From Occallatibacter riparius (GTDB lineage Bacteria; Acidobacteriota; Terriglobia; Terriglobales; Acidobacteriaceae): 64,000 bases of DNA. Shown here one piece after another: positions 18,360 to 27,119 of the stretch. The notes below the pieces were generated by a model. That model worked only from the letters and a program-made list of their open reading frames with translations, was not told the DNA's origin and made no database searches. Each line of letters begins with the position of its first letter. Position 1 is the stretch's first letter. The translations under genes were made by a program, and so were the position numbers. The stretch covers positions 5,518,001 through 5,582,000 of the forward strand of contig NZ_CP093313.1 of assembly GCF_025264625.1 (NCBI RefSeq), written 5' to 3'.

Positions 18360-18725
18360 ATGCCCGACCGCAAAAACGAGCCCCAGAAGAGCCAGCCCCG
18401 CGAGCATGAAGTCGAAACTCAGTCTGCTCAATCCGCCGTCCGCCACGTGGGCAAAACCCTCGAATCCGACCCCGAATACAACGACCGCCCCTCGCGCGAA
18501 CTCGCCCCGCAAATCGGCCTCCGCGACCCCCACGGCAACGACATTACAGCCAGCCCCAACATGCACGCGGGCTCCGACCCCCTCGTCGGTACCGAACTCA
18601 GCGACACCGGCTCTGGCCTCCGCGTCGAGCCGCTCATAACCCGCCTCCCCGGCGACACTTCCTCCGACCCCCACACCGACGTAGGCCCCGACAACGCCAC
18701 CAACGTCCAGCAGCGCGGCGAGTAG
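18360..18725 (+). CDS. hydrophilic protein of unknown function
   Basis: A 121-aa protein with AAAGGAG seven bases before the ATG. It is rich in D, E, P, S and T, with no hydrophobic segment (MPDRKNEPQKSQPREHEVET; GLRDPHGNDITASPNMHAGS; PGDTSSDPHTDVGPDNATN). It is predicted disordered. The strong ribosome binding site supports expression. It is similar in style to the divergent hydrophilic protein at 17764-18219. Confidence 0.65.
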   Translation: MPDRKNEPQKSQPREHEVETQSAQSAVRHVGKTLESDPEYNDRPSRELAPQIGLRDPHGNDITASPNMHAGSDPLVGTELSDTGSGLRVEPLITRLPGDTSSDPHTDVGPDNATNVQQRGE

Positions 18726-18962
18726 CATCGCCGCCCCTACCCCTTCCCCATGGCAATTTCAATCAGATTTGACGCGCGAAACCATTCTTGCAGCGTGATC
18801 AACACGCGCGCCCTTCGTGCGAGCTACAGGATTGACACCGGAGCTATGCTTATTCAGCACGCGGCCGCAGTACCCAGTCTTCCCGTTTGAGAGCCGCGAT
18901 CAGACAGAACCTAAGGTCAGAATTGTTTTCCTTTCCTGAAGGTGCCCTTCCCGGAGGGTCAT

Positions 18963-20822
18963 GTGTCTGCACGCATCCTCACTCTGTGTCTCGTCGGTGC
19001 GGCTGTGCCACTCAGCGCCCAAGCCCCGTCCCCAACCCCGAAACAAGACCCAACGCCCCTCGCAGCCGAACTCCTCTCCCGCCTCGACGCTCGCCACCTC
19101 AAACCAGGCGACTTCGTCTACGCCCGCGTACTCCACGATTGGACCGGCCCCGACTGTCACCTTCGCTTCGGAGCCACCCTCCAGGCCACCGTCCGACTTG
19201 CCACCACCCACTCCCACTTCACGGCCTCGCAGCTCGCCCTCGACTTCCTCCGCGCCGAGTGCCACGACGCCGGCCTCGAACCGTACCCCCTCCAACTAGC
19301 CGCCCTTGCCGCTCCCACGCAGGATTTCCAGGAAACAGCCGTCGATCTCCCCACCCCGTCCACCAGCAGCATTCAGACCATCTCGCTCCGCCAGTCCATT
19401 CAGCCCATCAACGCATCAGCTACCCTCCGGCCCGGCGAAGCCCGCGGTCTCAAAGACATTCGCCTCGCCATCGCCGCCGCGCCCGACCGCACCACTGTGA
19501 TCAGCGAGAAGTTCTATGACCTCCAGCTCGAGCCGCACACCCGTCTCCTGCTCCGTCCCGCGCAAGTGGACCCGCCAGCCCCTCCTCCCCAACCCGGCAC
19601 AGCCGCAGCCGCCGTCTTCCTGCACACCCCTCCCATCAAGATCCTCTCTACTGAGCGCGAAGACACACCTTTCGCCGAGCCCAACGATCTCGCCCCCGAC
19701 GAATCCCAAGCCGCCCTCTCCGGCAGCATTCCCCTCGCCGACCTCGGCTATGCCGCCCGCCTCAACAGCGAAATGGCCGCTCCCTCTGACGACGAAGCCC
19801 TCGCTTGGCTTAGCCCCGGCCAGCTCCTCGTCACCTTCAATCCTCACCTGCTCGTGCCGCGTTACGCCTCCACCGCGCCCGCCCACACCGTGCGCATCAT
19901 CCGCGCCGTCCTTATCGACGCCTCCAGCCGCAAAGTGCTCCGCACCACTGACTGGCATCTCCCCGACCGCCGCCAATTCCTCTGGCATCTTCCCGGATAT
20001 CGCGTACTCGTCCATGAGGGCAGCGAGCTCCGCATTTACAGTGCAGGACTGCGTGTCGAGCAGCGTATCTCCCTCGCCGGCCCCCTCGCCTTCGCGCGCG
20101 TCTCGCCTGACGGTCAGATCATCGCCATTGGCGTGGTGCGCGAGCGGCACACCCCGAACCTGCACGCCTCGCTCGCCGACTCCCTCAAGCGCGATCCCGA
20201 TGAAGATGTCGAAGTCCTCCTCATGAACAGCCGCTTTGAGACCCTCGGCGCGGCGCTCGGCAACTCCGATGCCCCGGCTCCGGTCCTCCTCAACGAAGGC
20301 CAGGCCAAAATCGTTCTCGCCCCCGGACAGGCCAGCCGCGAGCACAAGCACTACGCCCTGCTCCTGCGCACCTGGGACAACAACACCCGCACGCTCACCC
20401 GATTCCAGTCCGCCTGCACGCCCGAGGTGTCGAGCCTCCCGCCCGATCTGCTCTTCCTTGTCACCTGCAGCAAGAACAACGGCCGCGATTACAGCGTCCT
20501 GCGATCCGACGGCCACACCTTGCTGCGCGGAACGTCCTATTTGCGCGAGTTAGGACACGCCGCCAGCGGAGCCACCTCTTCCGCCACGTTCGCCGTGCGC
20601 ATCTTCAAATCCGGAACCCCCATGATTCCCGGCGAGCCGTTCCACGTCGCCGACCTCGAGTCAGCCGAGCTCATCATCTATCGCTGCGACGACGGCAAGC
20701 GCCTCTCCACCGTCCGCGTGAAAGACCCCGCCGCCAGCTCCGCCGGCTACGCCATCTCACCCGGCGGCGAAATAGCCATCCTCACCCGCGACGACGTCGA
20801 CGTCTACAAAGTCCCGAGGTAA
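18963..20822 (+). CDS. secreted protein of unknown function
   Basis: A 619-aa protein. GTG 18963 is chosen because GGAGGG lies five bases upstream; the frame is open to 18942. The signal peptide ends at LVGAAVPLSAQA. Residues about 20-110 resemble a beta domain (HLKPGDFVYARVLHDWTGPD; LRFGATLQATVRLATTHSHF). The C-terminal 350 residues have WD-like beta strands (LSPGQLLVTFNPHLLVPRYA; GPLAFARVSPDGQIIAIGVV; GYAISPGGEIAILTRDDVDV). No enzyme motif seen. It belongs to a class of lineage-specific secreted proteins. Confidence 0.75.
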   Translation: MSARILTLCLVGAAVPLSAQAPSPTPKQDPTPLAAELLSRLDARHLKPGDFVYARVLHDWTGPDCHLRFGATLQATVRLATTHSHFTASQLALDFLRAECHDAGLEPYPLQLAALAAPTQDFQETAVDLPTPSTSSIQTISLRQSIQPINASATLRPGEARGLKDIRLAIAAAPDRTTVISEKFYDLQLEPHTRLLLRPAQVDPPAPPPQPGTAAAAVFLHTPPIKILSTEREDTPFAEPNDLAPDESQAALSGSIPLADLGYAARLNSEMAAPSDDEALAWLSPGQLLVTFNPHLLVPRYASTAPAHTVRIIRAVLIDASSRKVLRTTDWHLPDRRQFLWHLPGYRVLVHEGSELRIYSAGLRVEQRISLAGPLAFARVSPDGQIIAIGVVRERHTPNLHASLADSLKRDPDEDVEVLLMNSRFETLGAALGNSDAPAPVLLNEGQAKIVLAPGQASREHKHYALLLRTWDNNTRTLTRFQSACTPEVSSLPPDLLFLVTCSKNNGRDYSVLRSDGHTLLRGTSYLRELGHAASGATSSATFAVRIFKSGTPMIPGEPFHVADLESAELIIYRCDDGKRLSTVRVKDPAASSAGYAISPGGEIAILTRDDVDVYKVPR

Positions 20823-20891
20823 TGAGCTGACATTTCTATCCCATGTCAACGCAGACGCGGCAATTTCCCGTCAGAGCGTTGCCCAGGGTCT

Positions 20892-21857
20892 TCACGGCAT
20901 AATCACCAATCGTCGCCCCTGCGCGTCCCTCTCCCACGCCTCCTCAACATCCTCCAGCGCCACCCGTTCCGTCTCGATCTGAAGAGCGCCGCTTGCAGCA
21001 TGCGCCATCACCTTCTGGAAGGCGTCGGTCAGCACCTCCCGCGGCGGAATCCCCGCAGTCCCCATGATCGATATCGCCGTACTCCGCAGCACGGCCGCTG
21101 GAAGCGTAATGGTCGGCGCTGCGCTCTCCCCCACCTGCACGTAGCGCGTTTCGGATTGAATCGCAGCGAATTCCTTCCGTGTTATCGCCGACAGAAACGT
21201 CTCCGCAGACTGGCCCCACACGTAATCGATCACAACCTGAAATCCCGATTGGCCCGCCTCCCGCGCAAACGCCTCGCTGAGTTCAGCGGCCGGCAAAGCG
21301 AGAGAAATCGTCGCACCGGCTCCCAGTTCGCGCACCGCGTCCAGCGCCTGTTGATTCCGACCCGCCGCAACCACCCGCGCAGCTCCAAGCAGCTTCGCGA
21401 TCTGCACTGCCAGCTTTCCGGTCACGCCCGTCGCCCCCAAAACGAGCACGTTTTCGCCGCGCACCAGCTTGGCCCGATAAGCCAGCGACAGCCACGCCGA
21501 GATACCCGGATTCGGAAGAGCCGCAGCAGTTTCGTCACTCACGTTCTCCGGCACAGGAAACGTGAACGCGCGCGGCACGACGGTACGCTCCGCCATCGCA
21601 CCGTACGGCGCCCGGGGACCACCGAAGAACACGCGCCGCCCATCCTCAAGATGCCCCATTCCATCCGAGCCGCACACACGCGGAACCTCGCCGCCGCTTG
21701 CATAGTGCGCACCGCTGGCCATCTGCCTGTCCACCGGCTTCAACGCTGCGGCATGAACATGAACGATGACGTCCCTCGCTTCGTCACCCACAACCGGCTC
21801 GGGAAACTCTCCGCAAACAGGCACGGTTCCGACCATCTGCAGAATCGCCGCACGCAT
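20892..21857 (-). CDS. MDR-family NAD(P)H oxidoreductase (quinone reductase-like)
   Basis: A 321-aa medium-chain dehydrogenase/reductase. ATG 21857 has AGGAGG six bases upstream; another ATG at 21863 abuts it. Features: GroES-like N-terminal domain (VIVHVHAAALKPVDRQMASG), Rossmann motif LVLGATGVTGKLAVQIAKLL, cofactor segment ARVVAAGRNQQAL. The structural-zinc cysteines are absent, as in zeta-crystallin/quinone oxidoreductases. Substrate unknown. Confidence 0.88.
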   Translation of the reverse strand: MRAAILQMVGTVPVCGEFPEPVVGDEARDVIVHVHAAALKPVDRQMASGAHYASGGEVPRVCGSDGMGHLEDGRRVFFGGPRAPYGAMAERTVVPRAFTFPVPENVSDETAAALPNPGISAWLSLAYRAKLVRGENVLVLGATGVTGKLAVQIAKLLGAARVVAAGRNQQALDAVRELGAGATISLALPAAELSEAFAREAGQSGFQVVIDYVWGQSAETFLSAITRKEFAAIQSETRYVQVGESAAPTITLPAAVLRSTAISIMGTAGIPPREVLTDAFQKVMAHAASGALQIETERVALEDVEEAWERDAQGRRLVIMP

Positions 21858-21907
21858 ACGCATCCTCCTCGAGTTTTTTCACCCACATCATACGGGCAGA
21901 CGAACCA

Positions 21908-21957
21908 GGGTGCCCCATCCTTCGCGCAGTCGTATCGCGCGAAGGGTGGGAGACCAC
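21908..21957 (+). repeat. dispersed hairpin repeat, GGTGCCCCATCC type, copy 2
   Basis: CCATCCTTCGCGC and GCGCGAAGGGTGG pair as a long stem around CAGTCGTAT-like middle, followed by GAGACCAC. This is the best-folded copy. Confidence 0.75.
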
Positions 21958-21979
21958 GAACCTTTCCCTCCCAGCGGGT

Positions 21980-22014
21980 GTCATCCCGAGCGCAGCGAGG
22001 GATCTGCGGTTGCG
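21980..22014 (+). repeat. GTCATCC-type dispersed repeat
   Basis: GTCATCCCGAGCGCAGCGAG and GGATCTGCGGTTGCG, immediately after the hairpin repeat and just before the glyoxalase gene. Confidence 0.6.
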
Positions 22015-22079
22015 CTCGACGAAGCCACGAACCAAAGCCAGCGACTAATCTAAGATCACCCTCATCGGAGGCCCCTCGA

Positions 22080-22481
22080 ATGACCGAATGGTTCGCCCGC
22101 GCCATCCTCGCCGTGACCGACGTCGAAGCCTCGCTCCGCTTTTACATCGACCAGCTTGGCTTCTCCAGTCCCTGGCGCTTCGATGACGACGGCAGGGCGC
22201 TCGTCGCCCAGGTCGAGCGGCAAGGCACCGCGCTCATCTTGGCCCACAACTGGCCTGACCAGGTCGGCAAGGGACTAATCTTCATCTCCCTGAACGTCGA
22301 GCCAGAAACGCCGGATGCACTCGCCACTGCGCTTGATGAACTTCGCTCAGAATTTGAGTCGAAAGGCGTCGTGGTCAAAAACGGCCGCTGGGGCTATCGC
22401 CTCCTCGTAGTCGAGGATCCCGACGGCAACCAGCTCCTCTTCAACTACGCCGCCGACAATGAGCCAGGTAAAAGCGCTTAA
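22080..22481 (+). CDS. glyoxalase/bleomycin-resistance (VOC) protein
   Basis: A 133-aa VOC-fold protein: ARAILAVTDVEASLRFYIDQ LGF as first beta-alpha unit and RLLVVEDPDGNQLLFNY as the C-terminal metal-ligand motif (E in QLLF is replaced, N/Q retained nearby). VOC members bind metals and act as dioxygenases, isomerases or drug-binding proteins. The start ATG is favoured over the long upstream frame, which runs antisense through the MDR gene. It meets the Nudix gene tail to tail with a four-base overlap. Confidence 0.87.
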   Translation: MTEWFARAILAVTDVEASLRFYIDQLGFSSPWRFDDDGRALVAQVERQGTALILAHNWPDQVGKGLIFISLNVEPETPDALATALDELRSEFESKGVVVKNGRWGYRLLVVEDPDGNQLLFNYAADNEPGKSA

Positions 22482-22918
22482 AGCAGCTTCCCCGACGCCA
22501 GATCCCGGATCAATCCCCGATCGGCAGGCAGAAAATCGTACTCCGGCAAATCCTCAAGCCGGCTCCACTTCAACTGCGCGAAGATCCGATTCTCAAGCTC
22601 ACCCGCAAACTCCCGCACCGCGAAAAATTGCAGGTCCACCGCGCCACCATGCCGATAGTTGTGCCGGATATGGGTCACCTTCGGCCCGATTTGCGCCTGT
22701 ATTCCGAGCTCTTCATCCAGTTCCCGCGCGAGCGCCTGCTCAGGGCTCTCGCCGGCCTCGATCTTACCCCCGGGAAACTCCCACTGCAGTCCCATCGGCT
22801 GGTCCGGACGCCGTTGACAAATCAGGACTTCGCCCCCGCGCACGATCAGCGCAGCCGCAACAAAACGCAACGCCGGTCCGGCAGGTTTGGAATTGCCGTT
22901 CTGGGGAACACTGTCCAC
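22478..22918 (-). CDS. Nudix hydrolase, MutT-like
   Basis: A 146-aa protein with a complete Nudix box: GGKIEAGESPEQALARELDE followed by ELGI (GX5EX7REUXEEXGU). VLICQRRPDQPMGLQWEFPG just before it is the MutT/NudG pattern that recognises oxidised or methylated nucleotides. Length is typical of MutT. The start is GTG. Predicted role: cleansing 8-oxo-dGTP or similar from the nucleotide pool. Confidence 0.9.
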   Translation of the reverse strand: MDSVPQNGNSKPAGPALRFVAAALIVRGGEVLICQRRPDQPMGLQWEFPGGKIEAGESPEQALARELDEELGIQAQIGPKVTHIRHNYRHGGAVDLQFFAVREFAGELENRIFAQLKWSRLEDLPEYDFLPADRGLIRDLASGKLL

Positions 22919-23024
22919 GAACCTAGTTTACCGGAGTCAAAGGAAAGGCGAATGTGAGCGCAGCGCAATATTCAGTGCCGAACTGAGTACCTTCCGCACG
23001 GCCGCAACCGGATGAAAAGAATCG

Positions 23025-23756
23025 TCACAGCCCTGTGATGTCACTGAAAGCCCCCGGCGCAGCCGCCGGCCGATAATGTCCCCAACCGTTGCGCGCCGCC
23101 GCCTCCAGCAGCGCCGGCGACGGATTAATCGGGAACGCGTGCGCTGCAATCTCCAGCATGGCCAAATCGTGCACGGAGTTGCCGAACACCACATCAGGCC
23201 GCGTAATCCCCACGCGCCGCAGCGACTCCGCCTTGCCCTCGTCAGTTGGCACGTCCACGATTTCGCTGGTGATGATGCCGTCCTTCACCGCGACCTCGGC
23301 TGCCAGCACGCGCTCCTCGGGAATGCCGAACATCCCCACACCCTCGACGATGACCCACTTGTTCGTCGAGCTCACCGCCCAGATCTCGGTTCCCCGACCC
23401 TGCAGCTGCTCAACCAGTGCCTGGATCTCCGCAAACACCTGCGGCTGAACGAACTCGCGCACATACTGCGCCGCCACCCGTTGCAACTCGTCTTCGTGCA
23501 GCCCCGCGTAGATCTGCACCATTTCGCCGCAGATCTGAACCTCGCTCACCTCGCCCGCCCGATACGCCCGGTGCCGCGTGTCAATCCAATCGGCTGTGCC
23601 GCGCGACACAATCCCCTGCTCGAGCGTCCAATTCATAAACCCGAGTCCGGCATCGCCGCCCCACAGGGTGCCGTCGCAGTCAAACACAGCCAGCTTCGGC
23701 GCAATCTCCCGAACCCTCTCTTCCAGTTCCTGGCGAGTCCACTCGCCTGCTTCCAT
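23025..23756 (-). CDS. HAD-superfamily hydrolase (phosphoserine-phosphatase-like, HAD-IB)
   Basis: A 243-aa protein. Motif I is AVFDCDGTLWGGD, motif II IWAVSSTNKWVIVEGV, motif III region KAESLRRVG and motif IV VVFGNSVHDLAML. These are all the catalytic parts of a HAD phosphatase with a C1 helical cap. ATG 23756 is chosen with GAGAG upstream; the frame opens at TTG 23771. The substrate is not predictable. A GTG-to-pyrimidine-poor gap separates it from the Nudix gene. Confidence 0.87.
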   Translation of the reverse strand: MEAGEWTRQELEERVREIAPKLAVFDCDGTLWGGDAGLGFMNWTLEQGIVSRGTADWIDTRHRAYRAGEVSEVQICGEMVQIYAGLHEDELQRVAAQYVREFVQPQVFAEIQALVEQLQGRGTEIWAVSSTNKWVIVEGVGMFGIPEERVLAAEVAVKDGIITSEIVDVPTDEGKAESLRRVGITRPDVVFGNSVHDLAMLEIAAHAFPINPSPALLEAAARNGWGHYRPAAAPGAFSDITGL

Positions 23757-23952
23757 CTGTATAGCTCTCAAAATCGTCTAGTCCTTATCTCGTCGTCATC
23801 TACCATTCTCGTCTAATTGCACTTCTTTTGCACGTGAACAGACCGTAAATGCCTGAATCGCAACGATGATCAAGCTGATTCACCGCCGCCCGATTTGCGC
23901 CAGCGCTCCCCCTGCTGCTATACGTGTCTGTTCCGCAAACTGAGGACCCGGC

Positions 23953-24438
23953 ATGCGTATTCGCACTTCTCTTGCTCTATTTCTCATCGCACTTTCAGGA
24001 TTCTTCGCCTCCACAGCCCACGCCCAATTCTCGCCCGCGCCGCAAAGCGCAACTACCATTCCCGATTCCAACCTGATCAGGCCGGAACACCTCAACAGTC
24101 TGCTCATGGGATCGGTAGAAGGCCTGAAGCAACCACCGCTAGTTATCCAGGTGGGATCTCAGATCTTCTTCAGACAGGCGCACATCAAAGGATCGGTGTA
24201 CGCCGGTCCCGGCTCGCAAGCCGCTGGCCTCGATCTTCTTGAGAAAGCCGTCGCACCGCTGCCGAAGAACAAGTTCATCGTGCTCTATTGCGGCTGCTGC
24301 CCCTGGAACCGCTGCCCCAACGTCGGCCCCGCCTACAAGCGCCTCGCCGACCTCGGCTACACCAACGTCAAGGTGCTCTACATGGCCAACAACTTCGGCG
24401 ACGACTGGGTCAGCAAGGGCTATCCCACAGAGAAGTAG
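23953..24438 (+). CDS. periplasmic rhodanese-like protein
   Basis: A 161-aa exported protein: signal peptide MRIRTSLALFLIALSGFFAS to AHAQ. The rhodanese-type domain has AHIKGSVYAGPG and an active loop LYCGCCPWNRCPN with four cysteines, more than the single Cys of normal sulfurtransferases. The gene is followed by a TlpA gene after three bases, so the pair probably serves extracytoplasmic thiol or sulfur chemistry. Confidence 0.85.
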   Translation: MRIRTSLALFLIALSGFFASTAHAQFSPAPQSATTIPDSNLIRPEHLNSLLMGSVEGLKQPPLVIQVGSQIFFRQAHIKGSVYAGPGSQAAGLDLLEKAVAPLPKNKFIVLYCGCCPWNRCPNVGPAYKRLADLGYTNVKVLYMANNFGDDWVSKGYPTEK

Positions 24439-24441
24439 GCA

Positions 24442-24948
24442 ATGCACACCCGTCGCTTCTTCGCTGTCAGTCTCCTCATCGCATCCATGATCGCGGGCGC
24501 CCAGCCCGCAGACCCACTACTGCACAAGCCGGCGCCCTCCTTCGTTCGCGAGGACCTGAACAAGCAGCGGATCGATCTTGCAGCCTACCGCGGCAAGGTC
24601 GTCCTGCTCAACTTCTGGGCCACCTGGTGTGCGCCCTGCCAGATCGAAATGCCGCGCTTCGCTGACTGGCAGACCCGCTATGGCGCCGATGGCCTCCAGA
24701 TCATCGGCGTCTCCATGGACGACGACGCGGCCCCCGTGACTGCACTCCTGCGCAAGCGCCCCGTTAACTACCCCATCGTCATGGGCGATGAGCAGATCGG
24801 CACAGAGTACGGAGGCATCCTGGGCTTACCCCTCACCTTCCTCATAGACCGCCGGGGCAACATCACGGCCCGCTACAAGGGCGAAACCAACCTCGACAGC
24901 CTGGAACATGACCTTCAGCGACTTCTCCGCGAGCAGGTTACCCCGTAG
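24442..24948 (+). CDS. TlpA-type thiol-disulfide oxidoreductase
   Basis: A 168-aa thioredoxin-fold protein with signal peptide MHTRRFFAVSLLIASMIAGA. VVLLNFWATWCAPCQIEMPR carries the WCAPC redox centre, and GLPLTFLIDRRGNITARYKG has the cis-Pro loop. TlpA/ResA proteins reduce periplasmic disulfides such as apocytochrome c. It forms an operon with the rhodanese-like gene upstream. Confidence 0.92.
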   Translation: MHTRRFFAVSLLIASMIAGAQPADPLLHKPAPSFVREDLNKQRIDLAAYRGKVVLLNFWATWCAPCQIEMPRFADWQTRYGADGLQIIGVSMDDDAAPVTALLRKRPVNYPIVMGDEQIGTEYGGILGLPLTFLIDRRGNITARYKGETNLDSLEHDLQRLLREQVTP

Positions 24949-25060
24949 CCGATACTCCTGTACTATTGCTCTCCTTGATTCGTTGACAACGTGGTTCGGT
25001 GACCTCACGTTAGCTCTCCGCGCAACCCGCCACACAGCCATAATCGGACATGTGAGTGAC

Positions 25061-26056
25061 ATGGGAAACGCGGCGTTGCTGAAGGATTACCAGGTCTATC
25101 TGCGCGTGGAGAAAGGACTGAGGCCCCTCACCTGCGAGGCCTATCTCTGCGATCTCCGCACCTTCGCCGAGTTCCTCGAATCCCGCCACGGCGTCCTCCT
25201 CAGCGCCACTCAGCAGGATGTCTCCGCCTTTCTCGAACATCTGCGTACGCATAACATCGATTCCCGCTCCGCCGCGCGCAAATTGAGCTGTCTCCGCGGC
25301 TTTTACAAATGGCTGCTGCTCGATCGCCGCATTCACCACGATCCCACCATCAACATCGAATCGCCAAAATCTTGGAAGGTCCTGCCCAAATCGCTCGCCG
25401 AACCTGAAGTGAACGAGATGCTCGAGCGTGCTGCGCTCGCCGCCTCGCATCCGCAAGCCCGTGCCACGGCATTCCGCGATCGCGCCATCCTCGAACTGCT
25501 CTACGCGGCCGGCCTGCGCGTGTCTGAAATTGTCGGCCTCTCCGTCAGCGATCTCTCCCTAGACGCCGGCCGCGTTCTGGTTCGCGGCAAAGGCGACAAG
25601 GAACGCATCGTGCCCATCGGCGTAGCCGCCGTCGACGCACTCGAAAAGTACCTCGCCGAAGGCCGGCCGCATCTAGCACGTATCCGCACGCGTCGCGCCA
25701 GTACGCACCCCGGCGACTCTGCCCGCCTGTTTCTCTCCCTGCGTGGAATGCCTCTCACACGCCAGTGGGTCTGGCACCTCGTCAAGATCGCCAACAACAA
25801 CGCCAGCCCGCACATGCTGCGCCACAGTTGCGCCACGCACATGGTGGAGCATGGCGCCGACCTGCGCAGTGTACAAACCCTGCTCGGCCACGCCGATATT
25901 TCCACCACGCAGGTCTACACGCATCTCGCGCTCGGCCGGCTGAAAGCTGTGCACCGCCTTCATCATCCCCGCGCCACGCGCCGCGCCATCGAGCCTCCCG
26001 CGCAAGAGGAAAACATCGTCGCCACCACTGATGATTCCCTTGAGGAATCCGCATGA
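25061..26056 (+). CDS. xerC: tyrosine site-specific recombinase, XerC/XerD type (first of a pair)
   Basis: A 331-aa recombinase. The SAM-like N-terminal DNA-binding domain (residues 5-95) is followed by the catalytic domain with R153 (GLRVSEIVGL), K178/K180 region (VRGKGDKERIVPIG), H251-R254 (HMLRHSCATH), H277 (LLGHADISTT) and nucleophile Y286. All catalytic positions are present. The tail after residue 300 is longer than in standard XerC. Its stop overlaps the next recombinase gene by four bases (ATGA). Which of the two is XerC and which XerD cannot be told from sequence alone. Confidence 0.88.
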   Translation: MGNAALLKDYQVYLRVEKGLRPLTCEAYLCDLRTFAEFLESRHGVLLSATQQDVSAFLEHLRTHNIDSRSAARKLSCLRGFYKWLLLDRRIHHDPTINIESPKSWKVLPKSLAEPEVNEMLERAALAASHPQARATAFRDRAILELLYAAGLRVSEIVGLSVSDLSLDAGRVLVRGKGDKERIVPIGVAAVDALEKYLAEGRPHLARIRTRRASTHPGDSARLFLSLRGMPLTRQWVWHLVKIANNNASPHMLRHSCATHMVEHGADLRSVQTLLGHADISTTQVYTHLALGRLKAVHRLHHPRATRRAIEPPAQEENIVATTDDSLEESA

Positions 26057-27039
26057 GCGCCGCGCCGGCCGATCCAGCGGAATCATTACCTGGCAACAGC
26101 ACTCTCGGCGAGCTAGTCTCCGCATATATCCGCGTTCTTGCGAATGAGCACGGTTCCTCCGCGCACACGCTCCGCGCCTACGATCGCGAACTGCATAACT
26201 TCGCAGCGTGGGTCACCGCAACCTACGGAGCCGATCAGGCCCCCGATCGCATCGAGCACACGCACATCCGCTCGTATCTCAGCACGCTCTATGATCGCGG
26301 TTTGTCGAAGGCTTCAGCCGCGCGGGCACTCGCGTCCATCCGAAGCTGGTTCAAGTGGCTGGCGCGCACCGGCCGGGTGCAACAAAATGTCGCTGCGCTT
26401 GTATCTACTCCCAAATTGCCAAAGCATCTGCCCCGTGTTCCCTCCATCGAGCAGATGAATCGGGTCGTCGATACGGTGGAAGAGGATGCAGCCGCGTGGC
26501 CCACGCGCGACAAAGCCATCCTCGAACTGCTCTATGGCTGCGGCATGCGTAACGCCGAACTCATCGGCCTCAACCTCAACGACATCCACTGGGCCAACGA
26601 AGCCATCCTGGTCCGCGGCAAGGGACAGAAGCAGCGCTACGTTCCGCTCGGCGATGCCGCGGCGCAGGCCCTACGCGCCTATCTCGCGGAGCGCAGTGCC
26701 CGCCTTGCAGCCACATCGCCTGCGGCAACATCGTCCGCTCTATTTCTAAATCTCCGCCTCCGCGGACTAGGCAAGCCCGGCCACGATGCTCGCCTCACCA
26801 CGCGCAGCGTCGGCCGCATCGTGAAGCGCCTCGCCATGCTGCGCGGCCTGCCCTCAGATGTGCATCCGCACACGCTGCGCCACGCCTTCGGCACGCATCT
26901 CCTGGAAGAAGGCGCTGATCTCCGCGCCATTCAGGAACTGCTCGGCCACGAGCGTCTTTCCACCACGCAGCGATACACGCAGCTCACCACCGCGCAACTC
27001 ACCCAGGTCTACGACCGCACCCATCCCCGCGCAAAATAG
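26053..27039 (+). CDS. xerD: tyrosine site-specific recombinase, XerC/XerD type (second of a pair)
   Basis: A 328-aa recombinase with R166 (CGMRNAELIGL), K193 (VRGKGQKQRYVPLG), H273-R276 (HPHTLRHAFGTH), H299 (LLGHERLSTT) and nucleophile Y308. Length is slightly above the 300 residues of standard Xer proteins because of an N-terminal leader. It is translationally coupled to the preceding recombinase, suggesting both subunits are made in equal amounts for one heterotetrameric reaction, for example dimer resolution at dif. Confidence 0.88.
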   Translation: MSAAPADPAESLPGNSTLGELVSAYIRVLANEHGSSAHTLRAYDRELHNFAAWVTATYGADQAPDRIEHTHIRSYLSTLYDRGLSKASAARALASIRSWFKWLARTGRVQQNVAALVSTPKLPKHLPRVPSIEQMNRVVDTVEEDAAAWPTRDKAILELLYGCGMRNAELIGLNLNDIHWANEAILVRGKGQKQRYVPLGDAAAQALRAYLAERSARLAATSPAATSSALFLNLRLRGLGKPGHDARLTTRSVGRIVKRLAMLRGLPSDVHPHTLRHAFGTHLLEEGADLRAIQELLGHERLSTTQRYTQLTTAQLTQVYDRTHPRAK

Positions 27040-27049
27040 GGAATGGTAG

Positions 27050-27110
27050 GTCAGGGCTTCAGCCCTGACATTATCAACATTCCAAAACTCTCAGGGCTGC
27101 AGCCCCTGAG
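27050..27110. repeat. REP-like pair of palindromes
   Basis: GTCAGGGCT TC AGCCCTGAC (27050-27069) and CTCAGGG CTGCAGC CCCTGAG (27090-27110) lie between two convergent genes. They may act as a bidirectional terminator or REP element. Confidence 0.65.
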
Positions 27111-27119
27111 GGAAGTCTT

